A stretch of DNA of 64,000 bases from DSWT01 sp035420085 (lineage in GTDB: Bacteria; Chloroflexota; Anaerolineae; B4-G1; SLSP01). Location: positions 124,001 through 188,000 of the forward strand of contig DAOLUH010000001.1 in assembly GCA_035420085.1 (NCBI GenBank). The letters run 5' to 3'. Shown here in pieces: positions 14,901 to 23,146 of this stretch. The notes beneath the pieces are model-generated. The model was given only the letters and a program-made list of their open reading frames with translations, made no database searches and was not told the origin of the DNA. The position numbers were made by a program, and so were the translations under genes. Within the stretch, counting starts at the first letter, position 1; every line of letters begins with the position of its first letter.

Positions 14901-16310
14901 ATGTCTGAAACTGTCCAAGTTACATCGAACCATACGCCTCCTGCCGCGCAGTGCCCAAGCTGTGGGCGCTTTGTGGGGCCTTACGCGACGTGTCCTTACT
15001 GCGGCGCGAAACTTGCCGGGCGCATCCCTGTGCGCGCCGTCAAACTCGCGGCAATCCTGCTGGCGACGGTGGGATTGCTGGGCCTCTGGTGGATGGCGCG
15101 CCGCGCGGATATTCCCACCGTCTCTGCTGCTGACGCGCTAGGGACGATGAATATGGCCTACGTGCGCATGGCAGGGCGCGTCTCGCGCAGCCTCAGCTAC
15201 GACCCGACGAGCGGCTACCTGGCGTTTTGGCTCGACGATGGCACGGGCGAAGTGCGTGTCTCCTCGTACCGCGATGTGACGCAGGCGCTCCTGGCGGCAG
15301 GGACGATCCCGGCGTTGGGCGATGAAGTCACCGTCGCCGGCACACTGCGCATCCGCGAAGATTACGTCGCGCTGACGTTGAACGCGGCAGAGCACCTCGC
15401 CTTGCGCCGCCCGGAACCTGCAACGATCAAGGCGAACACCCTCACGCCCCTGGACGCCGGGCAGCGCGTGCGCGTCGTCGGTGAAATACGCCAGGTACGC
15501 ACGCCCTACGCCGGGATGACGCTCATCACCGTGCGCGACGATTCTGGCGAGGTCATCGTCGCCGTGGATGAGACCACGACGGCGCTCACCGGCGCGCTGC
15601 CTGAAATCGTTGAAGGACAGGGGATTGATGTAACCGGCGCGGTGAGCCTCTACAAAGACACGCCGCAGATTGTCCCGGCGACGGTGGCGGACATTGTCCT
15701 TTCCGCCGCGCCGCCCGCCGCCGCGATCCCCGTTGTCAGCCTGAGCGAGGCGCAGAACGCCGCTATCGGCAGCCGGTTGCGCCTACAGGGGCGCGTGGTG
15801 TTGATGGAGGGCTTCAAAGGCGGGATGAAGGCGACGCTCGACGACGGCGCGGCGCAAATCATGCTGGTATTGTGGAATAACGTTTATACCGCGCTCGAAA
15901 ACCCGTTTGCGCTCGATGTGGGCGCGGACGTTGTGGTGGATGGGGAACTCGGCAGCTACGAGGGTGAGCTGCAAATCGTCCCGGAGCGCCCCACGGACAT
16001 CACCATTATCACGCCGGCGCCGGAGATTCCGTGGATCGAAGTGGGCGATCTGCGAACGCTGGACGCGGGGCGCGTGGTGCGCTTGCGCGGCGTCCTCGGC
16101 GCGCCGCAAGGCTTCTCGGCCGGCGCGAAGGCGCTGCTCGACGACGGCAGCGGCGCTATCACTGTTCTGTTGTGGACCAACATCTTGACCACTCTCGACC
16201 CGCCGCCCGCCGAGGGTCAGGCCGTCGAAGTCATCGGCCTCATCCAGGAATATCGCGGCGACCTGGAAATCATCCCCCGTTCCGCGCTCGATTGGCGCGT
16301 GGCGAGATGA
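14901..16310 (+). CDS. Membrane protein: zinc ribbon plus four tandem OB-fold domains
   Basis: The 469-residue protein begins with a zinc ribbon CPSCGRFVGPYATCPYCG (about residues 19-36), then one membrane helix 'AVKLAAILLATVGLLGLWWMA', then four similar beta-rich repeats of about 95-100 residues. Each contains a line of the type 'G..VRV.G.V....GY/FK....LDDGTGEV.V..W...' ('FWLDDGTGEVRVSSY', 'ITVRDDSGEVIVAVDE', 'ATLDDGAAQIMLVLWNN', 'ALLDDGSGAITVLLWTN'), the OB-fold nucleic-acid-binding (tRNA_anti-like) pattern. The repeats would be outside the cell if the N-terminus stays in. ATG 14901 follows GAAGAGGA. Function unknown; single-stranded nucleic acid or polysaccharide binding at the surface is conceivable. 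Confidence 0.72.
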   Translation: MSETVQVTSNHTPPAAQCPSCGRFVGPYATCPYCGAKLAGRIPVRAVKLAAILLATVGLLGLWWMARRADIPTVSAADALGTMNMAYVRMAGRVSRSLSYDPTSGYLAFWLDDGTGEVRVSSYRDVTQALLAAGTIPALGDEVTVAGTLRIREDYVALTLNAAEHLALRRPEPATIKANTLTPLDAGQRVRVVGEIRQVRTPYAGMTLITVRDDSGEVIVAVDETTTALTGALPEIVEGQGIDVTGAVSLYKDTPQIVPATVADIVLSAAPPAAAIPVVSLSEAQNAAIGSRLRLQGRVVLMEGFKGGMKATLDDGAAQIMLVLWNNVYTALENPFALDVGADVVVDGELGSYEGELQIVPERPTDITIITPAPEIPWIEVGDLRTLDAGRVVRLRGVLGAPQGFSAGAKALLDDGSGAITVLLWTNILTTLDPPPAEGQAVEVIGLIQEYRGDLEIIPRSALDWRVAR

Positions 16311-16343
16311 GTGGGGGAGTGAGGGAGTGGGGGAGTGAGGGGA
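16310..16343. repeat. GTGGGGGA / GTGAGGGA 8-mer array
   Basis: Four 8-bp units follow the TGA of the OB-fold gene directly and end about 40 bp before the permease start. Confidence 0.8.
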
Positions 16344-16379
16344 ATTTGAGGGTTCGCCATTTACCATTTGCTGATTCTT

Positions 16380-17693
16380 ATGCTTGAACTTATCCTTTGG
16401 ACACTTGCCGGTACGTTGTTAGCGTCATTGCTGGCGCTGGTGCCCGCGCTGCACATCTACAATGTGGCGGGCTTCATTCTGCTTGCCAGCGGGGCGCTCG
16501 CGGCATGGATGTCGCCGGAGCAGATGGCGTTTCTGTTTCTCGGCCTCATCACCGGCTATGCGATGCTGAACACGATCTCCAGCATCTTCCTCTCCGTGCC
16601 CGACGATAGCACGGTGTTCATCGTTCTGCCGGGGCAGAAATACCTGCTCCAGCGGCGCGGCTACGAGGCTGTCGTGCTCACCGGCATCGGCGGATTGGGC
16701 GGGCTGGTGGTCTTGGCGCTGCTCGCGCCGGTGGCCTCGCGCATCTTGCCGCCGGTCCGCGAAATCCTGCGCCCGCACATGGCGTGGATTCTATGGACGA
16801 TCATCGCCTATATGCTGCTCTCCGAGTGGCCCAAAGGCACCGACCGCGCGCCTGCCGGGTGGAAACGCTGGTGGGACGGCTGGCGCTCGCTTACGGCGGG
16901 GCTGGCGACGTTCTTGCTCTCCGGCTTGCTCGGCTTCGTGATGATGTATCGCTCGCTCGTGCCCGTGGAAGTGGCCTACCAAAACCTGCTGCCCGCGTTT
17001 GTCGGCCTGTTCGCCGTGCCGTGGGTGATCCAGAACCTCATGGCGCGCATCGAACTGCCGCCGCAGCACATCGCCCGCACCGTGGATGCGCCGCTCGGCG
17101 CGATCTTCCAGGGGACGGCGGCGGGCGTGTTGGGCGGGATGTTCGCCGCCTTCTTCCCCGTAATTACCGGCGGCATTGGCGGATTCCTGGCCGGGCACGC
17201 GACCGCGCAGCGTGACGAGCGCGCGTTCGTCATCTCGCAGGGAGCCTCCAAGGTCGTCTATTACGTCGGCGGCTTCCTGCTCTTCTTCGTGCCGGGGCTG
17301 CACCTCACGCGTGGCGGGATGGCGTGGATGGTGAGCACGCTGTACAGCACCTACACGCCTGACCGCTATTACTGGGCGACGGCGGCCGTGCTGGCGGCGG
17401 GCGTCCTTGCTTTCTTCCTCTCGCTTGGGCTGACGCGCCTGGCGATTGCGTTGACGGCGCGGGTGAGCTACCGCCTCATCAGCCTCGTCACGCTGGCGAT
17501 TCTGCTGGTCGTCGTCGTGGGGATGACGGGCCTGGGCGGCCTGGCGATCTGCGCCGTGGCGACCGGCATCGGCCTCATCCCCGTGCTGTGGGGATCGCGG
17601 CGCATGAATGCGATGGGCGTGCTCTTGTTGCCCATCGCCCTGAATATGGCCGGCGCGGGCGACGCCGTGGCCCGGTGGTTGGGGCTGTTATGA
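16380..17693 (+). CDS. DUF112/TctA-like polytopic permease
   Basis: The 437-residue protein has about ten hydrophobic segments. The N-terminal 'TLLASLLALVPALHIYNVAGFIL' corresponds to the 'G.IPGIHPN' region of DUF112 proteins, relatives of the large TctA permease of tripartite tricarboxylate transporters. A second half repeats the fold ('FQGTAAGVLGGMFAAFFPVITGGIGGFLAGHATAQRD'). No TctB or TctC gene is present, so it is not an ordinary tripartite system. ATG 16380 has no clear Shine-Dalgarno. Its stop overlaps the next ATG (ATGA), so the two are coupled. Confidence 0.68.
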   Translation: MLELILWTLAGTLLASLLALVPALHIYNVAGFILLASGALAAWMSPEQMAFLFLGLITGYAMLNTISSIFLSVPDDSTVFIVLPGQKYLLQRRGYEAVVLTGIGGLGGLVVLALLAPVASRILPPVREILRPHMAWILWTIIAYMLLSEWPKGTDRAPAGWKRWWDGWRSLTAGLATFLLSGLLGFVMMYRSLVPVEVAYQNLLPAFVGLFAVPWVIQNLMARIELPPQHIARTVDAPLGAIFQGTAAGVLGGMFAAFFPVITGGIGGFLAGHATAQRDERAFVISQGASKVVYYVGGFLLFFVPGLHLTRGGMAWMVSTLYSTYTPDRYYWATAAVLAAGVLAFFLSLGLTRLAIALTARVSYRLISLVTLAILLVVVVGMTGLGGLAICAVATGIGLIPVLWGSRRMNAMGVLLLPIALNMAGAGDAVARWLGLL

Positions 17694-18232
17694 TCTGGGA
17701 TGACCATCTCACCGATCTGATGCAACGCTACCACTTCTCCATTGCGGGGATGCGGACTTTGGGCGGCGGCAGCGCGCCGTGGCATAACGGCGCGGATGGA
17801 CGCCTGGCCTTCGACGCCAGCCGGCGTTGGCGGGAAGTCGCTTTGCAGGTGCGCCGTGAGGTGACGTGTGAGCAATGCGGCGTAGTCTTTGATTACACGT
17901 TCCGGGTGATCGAAGAAGGACACGTCCACCGTGGGCGGGAGGCGCCTACCTACGACGCGCTTACGCGCGCACTGGAACACCAATTGCGTCGTCCCATCCA
18001 CTGCCCCTATTGCCGCGCGGTGCAACAAGAGATACGCCAGATGTTTATGCGCCGCGACCGGCAGCACGCACTTGTCGGTGTTGCGGCAATGGGTGGGGGG
18101 ATTCTTGGCACGCTGGCGTGCATCTTTGGCGGATACGCGCTCGCCGGGACGTGGGGACTGGCGCTTGGTGCGTTGGCGGCGACTGGGCTGGTCGTCAAAT
18201 TGACGCAGTGGATGCTGACGCGCATCATCTGA
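17690..18232 (+). CDS. Zinc-ribbon membrane protein
   Basis: The 180-residue protein starts at ATG 17690 inside the stop of the permease gene. A cytoplasmic zinc ribbon is formed by 'CEQCGVVF' and 'CPYCRAVQQE' about 45 residues apart. Two membrane helices follow near the C-terminus ('ALVGVAAMGGGILGTLACIFGGYALAG' and 'WGLALGALAATGLVVKLTQWML'). I do not recognise the family. The overlap predicts joint expression with the permease, so it may be a regulatory subunit; that is inference. Confidence 0.68.
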   Translation: MIWDDHLTDLMQRYHFSIAGMRTLGGGSAPWHNGADGRLAFDASRRWREVALQVRREVTCEQCGVVFDYTFRVIEEGHVHRGREAPTYDALTRALEHQLRRPIHCPYCRAVQQEIRQMFMRRDRQHALVGVAAMGGGILGTLACIFGGYALAGTWGLALGALAATGLVVKLTQWMLTRII

Positions 18233-18353
18233 CGCGCACGACGCTCACCTCCGCCCACGTGGTATCGTATCTAGCCTGCCCTCTACGGTGATGCAGTAAA
18301 CCGGCTGTGCGTGCGTCTTCATGTTCTGCCTCTCCTCAAAAAGTCCGTAACCG

Positions 18354-18375
18354 AAAAAAACCGGCTGAAGCCGGT
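18354..18375 (-). terminator. Intrinsic terminator of the giant secreted protein gene
   Basis: On the minus strand ACCGGCT-tc-AGCCGGT is followed by TTTTTTTC. A second copy of the arm (CTTCAGCCGGT, 18394-18404) allows an alternative longer hairpin. Confidence 0.88.
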
Positions 18376-18437
18376 GTGTACATGTCACATCGACTTCAGC
18401 CGGTATCGTCAAGGTTGATGCGTTGAGGGGAAGGGGC

Positions 18438-21400
18438 TTAATCCCACCACACCCAATGGAACGAAGCCGCCGGGAAAGGCCGACTCAGTAGAGTGCCGTT
18501 GCCTTTGGGCAACTTGTTGTTCACCGGATTGACGCCGTTTGTCCCGATGGCGTAGAGGTAGGCCGGCTTGCCCGCGTTCATGTCGAAGGCCGTCTTCACC
18601 CACGCCTCGCGGATGGTGAGTTGCGAGCACCACCACAGGAAACAGTGTTCTTGCAGGTTGTAGCCCAACGGTCCGCCAAAGGCGATATCGGCCATGTTGC
18701 TGTGGAAGCCGAGCAGCATGTGCGCGCCCTGGAATGCATTGAACCAGTAGGTGAGCGGCGGATTGCCCGGCCCCACATAAGGTCCAGCGCGCAAGGTCTG
18801 GCACGACGCAAAGCCAATCCAGCGCGTATTCTGGTAGCGCGCGTTCGCGCCATAGAAGCTGTTGCTATCTTTGTTGGAGGAGAAGTAGATGCGCGCCGGG
18901 CTGCCGTGACCGGCAAAGTACATAAACTCGGCGCTCTCCACGCCGGAAGAGCAGTCAATGCCGCCGAGCGAGCAATCGCGCCAGTCCTTTTCCCAGGCCG
19001 AGGTCTCGCCGTATTTGATCGCGTGCCCCCAGCCGTAACCGCGCAATTGGTTGTAGAAGCCGTTGGCGTCCGGCACGGTCATCGGAATGTCCGAGCCGCC
19101 AGCGCCGAGCGGCGGGTAGTCGCCGACCCACTCGACGCCCACGTCGTAGTTGGCGAGCGGCGCGGTCGGGCGCGGCAGGCTGAGCGTTATGCTGCCCTCT
19201 GTGAAGTTGCGCACGACGAGCGGCAGATAAACGTTGATGATGATCGGCTGCAAGTTCACTACGCTCCAGCCGGTTACGCCGTTACTGTCGGTCGCGTCGA
19301 GGCGCAGCGTGAGGCTTACCGGCTCGCCGCTGCGAATGCCGGGGAGCATGACGTTCGGCAGGGTCAGCGCGCTTCCCGTCACCCCTTCGCGCAGCACTGT
19401 CCCGTCATCGCTCGATAGCGTGTACGTGTACGGCGCAGTTCCTTCGGCGATGGTTGCCGTGACGGTCAGCGGACGGAAGGGTGGATGGACGGCGCCTTCC
19501 ACCGGCGTCACAATCGTCACCAGCGGCGTCATCCCTTCCACCGCCGGCACATAGAAGCCGCGCACCGCCGCCACCTCGCCGCCAATCGTCGCCGAGACGT
19601 TGTTGAAGGCCCACATCGGCAAGACGACGGATTGCGGCGCAGCCGGGTCGCCCAGATAGTAGACGAGTTCCGGGGTGCCGAGTTCGATGTTGACGGCTTG
19701 CGGCATACTTTGCTGGACGCGCGCCAGGGCTTGTTGCGTCGCCTGCGCGCGGGAGACAATCTCGACCACGCCGAACTCCTGCATCTGTCGGCCAAACGCT
19801 GGGGCAGCCAGGGCGCCCAGACCAGGCACAGAGCTATCCAGCGAAGGCAGAGTGCTGGCGGGATCCGTGCTGAGGAAGATCAGCGAGAGGTGTCCGCCGG
19901 GGCCGTCGTAGGGCATGAAGTAGGCTGGCGGTTCTGGCTGCGGGTTCAATTGTGGCGCGTTGCCTTGTGCGATTGGCGTCTCAAAGGTGTTGATCTCAAC
20001 GCCGACCGGAACCTGTACGACGACGCCGATGATCTCCTCCGGCGCGGCTGTTGCCGCGGCCAGCGCGGAGGGTGGTGTGAACATCGTCTGTTTAATCAGC
20101 GTCAGGTTGTAGCCGAGCGTGGCCGGATTGTTGCAGTTTTTCGCAAAATCCGGCGTCTGACTGTTGAACAAGCCGTTGAGCAGGAGGAACTGGCACGCCA
20201 GCCGCGAAGGATTGCCCGCATTGGGATCCATCGGCGCGCCTTGCCCAAACGCGAGGCCAGGATTCGAGGCCAACAGGCCGCCGCTGGCGGTGAACAGCTC
20301 AAGCTGCGTCCCGTGGCCTGGATCGGCCACGAGCAGCCGCCCGGTCCCGGTATGCGTGTCGCCGGTCAGCACTTCGGTGGTGGTGATGCCTTCCAGCCGG
20401 TTGGCAAGGTCCTGCGCGTCTTCGGGGGTGACTTTCGGCGGTTGTAGTTTGAAAACGGGCAAGTGCGTGGGATCGGGACATGGTGCGCCGCCGTAGTAGG
20501 CCATCTGCCAGGTGCGTGGCTCATCGTAAAACTGGTTGCTCGGCCAGCCGAACGGCGTGAAATAGACGCTCTGGTAACCCTGATGATAAACCGCCAGGCC
20601 AAAGGGCGCGCCGCACAAGCCGCCCGTCAATGTCATCGGGATGCGGTACTCGGCCACATCCGCACCCGTCTGCCCGATGACGCCGGTGTATGTCGCCACG
20701 CCCGTCCAACCGAGCAGCGCGTTGGTGGGGCTGTAGGGATTGGCGGGGTTGCTGCTGCCGAACCAACTGCTCTGTGCGCCCAGCGTCCCTTCCATGAAGT
20801 TGACCTTGAGCGCGTAATCGTCCGCCTCGGCCTGGGTTTCGCGCGCGCCGTCCGTATCAAGGTAGACGACGCCAGCGCGATCTTGATCGAACCAGCCGTG
20901 GAAGGCGTCCATACACACGTAGAGGTTGGTCCCGTCGTGCTGCAAGTAAACCGTGCGCGTGTAACCGAAGTCGGAGAATTCGACGGCGAGGGCGTTAGCA
21001 TACTCAGTCCGCGCGCCGCACTGTCCATCCAGCGTCACTTTGCCGTCGGAAGCGGGGATCGTAACCGGTTCGGGTGTGGCGAGCGCCGTTGCGTAGATGT
21101 CCTTGACGCCTTGCGCATCTTCCAGCGTCCACAGCACGTGCGGTGTATCTCCGGCGGCGATAGCCGGGCGGTAGTGCGTCGTGCCGCGCCAGGCATCGTT
21201 GACGCGGCTCGGCGTGCTCCATAGCACCCCATCGCTGGATTGGGCGTAGTATATCTCCGGGACGTCGAGGCCCTGTTCCCACACCACGTAGGCGAGGCCG
21301 GTGCTGTTGACGGCCACGGCCGGCCACGTTGCGTAGTAACCGGCTTCACTGAGGCTCTGCGGCGTACCCCACGTGTTGCCGCCGTCGCTGGATAGCGCGT

Positions 21401-22301
21401 GGTAGATAGCGGTGTAGTTGCCGTCATTTTGTTCCCAGACAACGTGGACATTTGCGTTAAGCCGGTTCACCGCCACGTCGGGGAGCGCCTGCGGGAGTAA
21501 GGCCACCGGGCTATCGAAACAATGCGGCGTTGTCCAGGTGTCGCCGTGGTCGGCGGAACGCGCATAACACACCGCCTGTTTGCTCTCTGGAATCATCTCT
21601 TGCCATACCAGGTGCAGCGCCCCGGTCGCGTCCACCGCGAGCGCCGGAGTGTTCAACCAGCCGGTTGAGGTTATCACCGGGGAGGGGGTGACCGCCCACT
21701 TCGCGCCGCCATCGGCGGAATGGGCCAGGTACAGGCCGTCATACTCGACCCAGACCACGTAGACATGGTCGCCGCCGTCGGTCGCTACGTCTGGTTGCGT
21801 CGCGCCGCCCTGCTCGCCCAGTTGATCCAGGGTGCGCGGGACGCTCCAGGTTTCCCCGCTGTCGCCGGAGTGGCTGTAAAAGACGCGCGGGAAGTCATTC
21901 TCATAGCTCCCCCAGACGACGTGGACATCCTTTGGCCCGGAGGCGGCGACCGCCGGCCATCCGCCTTCGTTGATCATCAACTGTGTGGTGATGGGGATGT
22001 TCTTGCTCCACGTCTGCCCGCCGTCCGTAGAGCGCGCGAAATAGACGGGCAGCACTTCATAGTAATCCCGTCCATCCGCCCACACGGCATAAACGACGCC
22101 CGTGGAAGCCACCGCCGTCGCCGCGTAATCTTGCGGCATGTTCGGATCATAGTCATCCGTGACCCGCACGCTATTGCCCCAGGGCGCATCGGCCAACGCC
22201 GTGCGGGGGGGGGCCGCCAGCGCGGTCAACACCAGCGCCCCTATCAGCCCTAGTCCCAGGGCCAACGCCAACCGCCTTAGATTGTGAAATTTCGCCTGCA
22301 C
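18438..22301 (-). CDS. Giant secreted protein: BNR-type propeller, C-terminal DUF6345-like His-Cys domain
   Basis: The 1287-residue protein starts at GTG 22301 (AAGGAGG 6 nt upstream) with a signal peptide 'LALALGLGLIGALVLTALAAPP'. Residues about 40-420 hold seven or so BNR/sialidase-like repeats ('SxDGGxTW': STDGGQTW, SGDSGETW, SADGGAKW, SADHGDTW, SSDGGNTW) as a beta-propeller without visible sialidase active-site arginines. A middle beta-rich part follows, then 'VYLPLVVRNF' (1024-1033). The last 250 residues resemble DUF6345, with 'YFAGHGSP' (H1132) and 'FASCQTL' (C1167), a His-Cys pair as in caspase/gingipain-fold (clan CD) peptidases. It is probably extracellular. The peptidase idea is inference. 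Confidence 0.78.
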   Translation of the reverse strand: MQAKFHNLRRLALALGLGLIGALVLTALAAPPRTALADAPWGNSVRVTDDYDPNMPQDYAATAVASTGVVYAVWADGRDYYEVLPVYFARSTDGGQTWSKNIPITTQLMINEGGWPAVAASGPKDVHVVWGSYENDFPRVFYSHSGDSGETWSVPRTLDQLGEQGGATQPDVATDGGDHVYVVWVEYDGLYLAHSADGGAKWAVTPSPVITSTGWLNTPALAVDATGALHLVWQEMIPESKQAVCYARSADHGDTWTTPHCFDSPVALLPQALPDVAVNRLNANVHVVWEQNDGNYTAIYHALSSDGGNTWGTPQSLSEAGYYATWPAVAVNSTGLAYVVWEQGLDVPEIYYAQSSDGVLWSTPSRVNDAWRGTTHYRPAIAAGDTPHVLWTLEDAQGVKDIYATALATPEPVTIPASDGKVTLDGQCGARTEYANALAVEFSDFGYTRTVYLQHDGTNLYVCMDAFHGWFDQDRAGVVYLDTDGARETQAEADDYALKVNFMEGTLGAQSSWFGSSNPANPYSPTNALLGWTGVATYTGVIGQTGADVAEYRIPMTLTGGLCGAPFGLAVYHQGYQSVYFTPFGWPSNQFYDEPRTWQMAYYGGAPCPDPTHLPVFKLQPPKVTPEDAQDLANRLEGITTTEVLTGDTHTGTGRLLVADPGHGTQLELFTASGGLLASNPGLAFGQGAPMDPNAGNPSRLACQFLLLNGLFNSQTPDFAKNCNNPATLGYNLTLIKQTMFTPPSALAAATAAPEEIIGVVVQVPVGVEINTFETPIAQGNAPQLNPQPEPPAYFMPYDGPGGHLSLIFLSTDPASTLPSLDSSVPGLGALAAPAFGRQMQEFGVVEIVSRAQATQQALARVQQSMPQAVNIELGTPELVYYLGDPAAPQSVVLPMWAFNNVSATIGGEVAAVRGFYVPAVEGMTPLVTIVTPVEGAVHPPFRPLTVTATIAEGTAPYTYTLSSDDGTVLREGVTGSALTLPNVMLPGIRSGEPVSLTLRLDATDSNGVTGWSVVNLQPIIINVYLPLVVRNFTEGSITLSLPRPTAPLANYDVGVEWVGDYPPLGAGGSDIPMTVPDANGFYNQLRGYGWGHAIKYGETSAWEKDWRDCSLGGIDCSSGVESAEFMYFAGHGSPARIYFSSNKDSNSFYGANARYQNTRWIGFASCQTLRAGPYVGPGNPPLTYWFNAFQGAHMLLGFHSNMADIAFGGPLGYNLQEHCFLWWCSQLTIREAWVKTAFDMNAGKPAYLYAIGTNGVNPVNNKLPKGNGTLLSRPFPAASFHWVWWD

Positions 22302-22429
22302 ATCGAACCTCCTTGATCAAACGCCGCGAATGCCAGTCCATCCTCACGGCAATGGTTGTTCTGGGGACTGGCCCAGTCATCCCTGCCAAAGGCAGGATAA
22401 TGAAGGTTGTGTTAGTAAGATTACCTTAT

Positions 22430-22456
22430 TTTATAATAAAATCATCTATTAATCAA
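22430..22456 (-). promoter_or_regulatory. Possible promoter of the giant secreted protein gene
   Basis: On the minus strand TTGATT (22456-22451) and TATAAA (22435-22430) are spaced by 15 bp in the most AT-rich stretch of the region. The spacing is short, so an overlapping -10 is possible. Confidence 0.45.
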
Positions 22457-22604
22457 GTAGGAAATTGGGATTACAAGGCGCGGTATACAACCACGCTGAT
22501 GTTGGCTGATTCTCTATTTTCACCACTGCCACTTAGCACGTTTTTGTAAAGAGTACAAAAACTGCGTGAAACATAAGGCGTAAAACGTGAAACCTGATCT
22601 GCTT

Positions 22605-22632
22605 TTGACTCCGCTGTGGGTTGCGCTATACT
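22605..22632 (+). promoter_or_regulatory. Sigma-70 promoter
   Basis: TTGACT (22605-22610) and TATACT (22627-22632) with a 16-bp spacer lie about 115 bp before the small zinc-ribbon gene, the likely first gene of the radical SAM / DUF2207 block. Confidence 0.65.
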
Positions 22633-22749
22633 GAAAGAACCATGCAATCCGAGTTTCGTATGTATGTATAGGAACCTGGCGTGCGTCGCCACAACAAGCC
22701 TGGCTATCGGACTATGTAATCAACGACTCTCAGCCTACGGAGGAACATC

Positions 22750-23091
22750 ATGAAATTTGTAACTTATCTAATTGCTGCTGTTCTGGCTTTGTTTGCGCTC
22801 ATCTTCATCGTCGGGTCGCAGGGGCAGATTATCCGCCTGGTCGTTGGCGTGGTGCTGCTCGGCGCGGCTGGCGTCCTCATCTACCTCACCCGCGTCCAAC
22901 CCAAAAAGGAAGAGATCACTCACGTGCAGAAGATTGACCTCACTGGCGACGTGCGCCTGGAGCAGATGAAGTGTAACTCCTGCCACGGCACGCTGAGCAA
23001 GGAAAACATCGTCGTCAAGGCCGGCGCGATCTTTGTGGATTGCCCGTACTGCGGCGCATCGTACCAGATTGAAGAAGCGCCCAAGTGGTGA
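22750..23091 (+). CDS. Small membrane protein with C-terminal zinc ribbon
   Basis: The 113-residue protein has two hydrophobic helices ('LIAAVLALFALIFIVG' and 'IIRLVVGVVLLGAAGVLIYLT'), a short hinge, and a zinc ribbon CNSCHGTL...CPYCGASYQIEE at about residues 76-107. ACGGAGGA precedes ATG. I do not recognise a named family. It opens the gene block that contains the radical SAM protein 56 bp downstream and could anchor or recruit a partner at the membrane; that is inference from position only. Confidence 0.72.
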   Translation: MKFVTYLIAAVLALFALIFIVGSQGQIIRLVVGVVLLGAAGVLIYLTRVQPKKEEITHVQKIDLTGDVRLEQMKCNSCHGTLSKENIVVKAGAIFVDCPYCGASYQIEEAPKW

Positions 23092-23092
23092 G

Positions 23093-23130
23093 GCGTAAAA
23101 CGTAAAACGTAAGGTTTTTTTACGTTTTAC
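23093..23130. repeat. ACGTTTTAC hairpin array
   Basis: GTAAAACGTAAAACGTAA and TTACGTTTTAC face each other across a run of T, between the zinc-ribbon gene and the radical SAM gene. It may also act as a weak terminator or attenuator. Confidence 0.8.
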
Positions 23131-23146
23131 AGAAGGTTGTGCTACG

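Larger units (their letters stand above)
22302..22749. other. Divergent regulatory region of 448 bp without a gene
   Basis: The left part contains the leader of the giant secreted protein gene, with hairpins GACTGG-c-CCAGTC near 22366 and CCTGCC-aaa-GGCAGG near 22382. The centre is AT-rich (22420-22460), with a likely minus-strand promoter. The right part has one ACGTAAAAC-type repeat (22562-22592) and the promoter of the next gene. I see no coding sequence. Confidence 0.7.
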
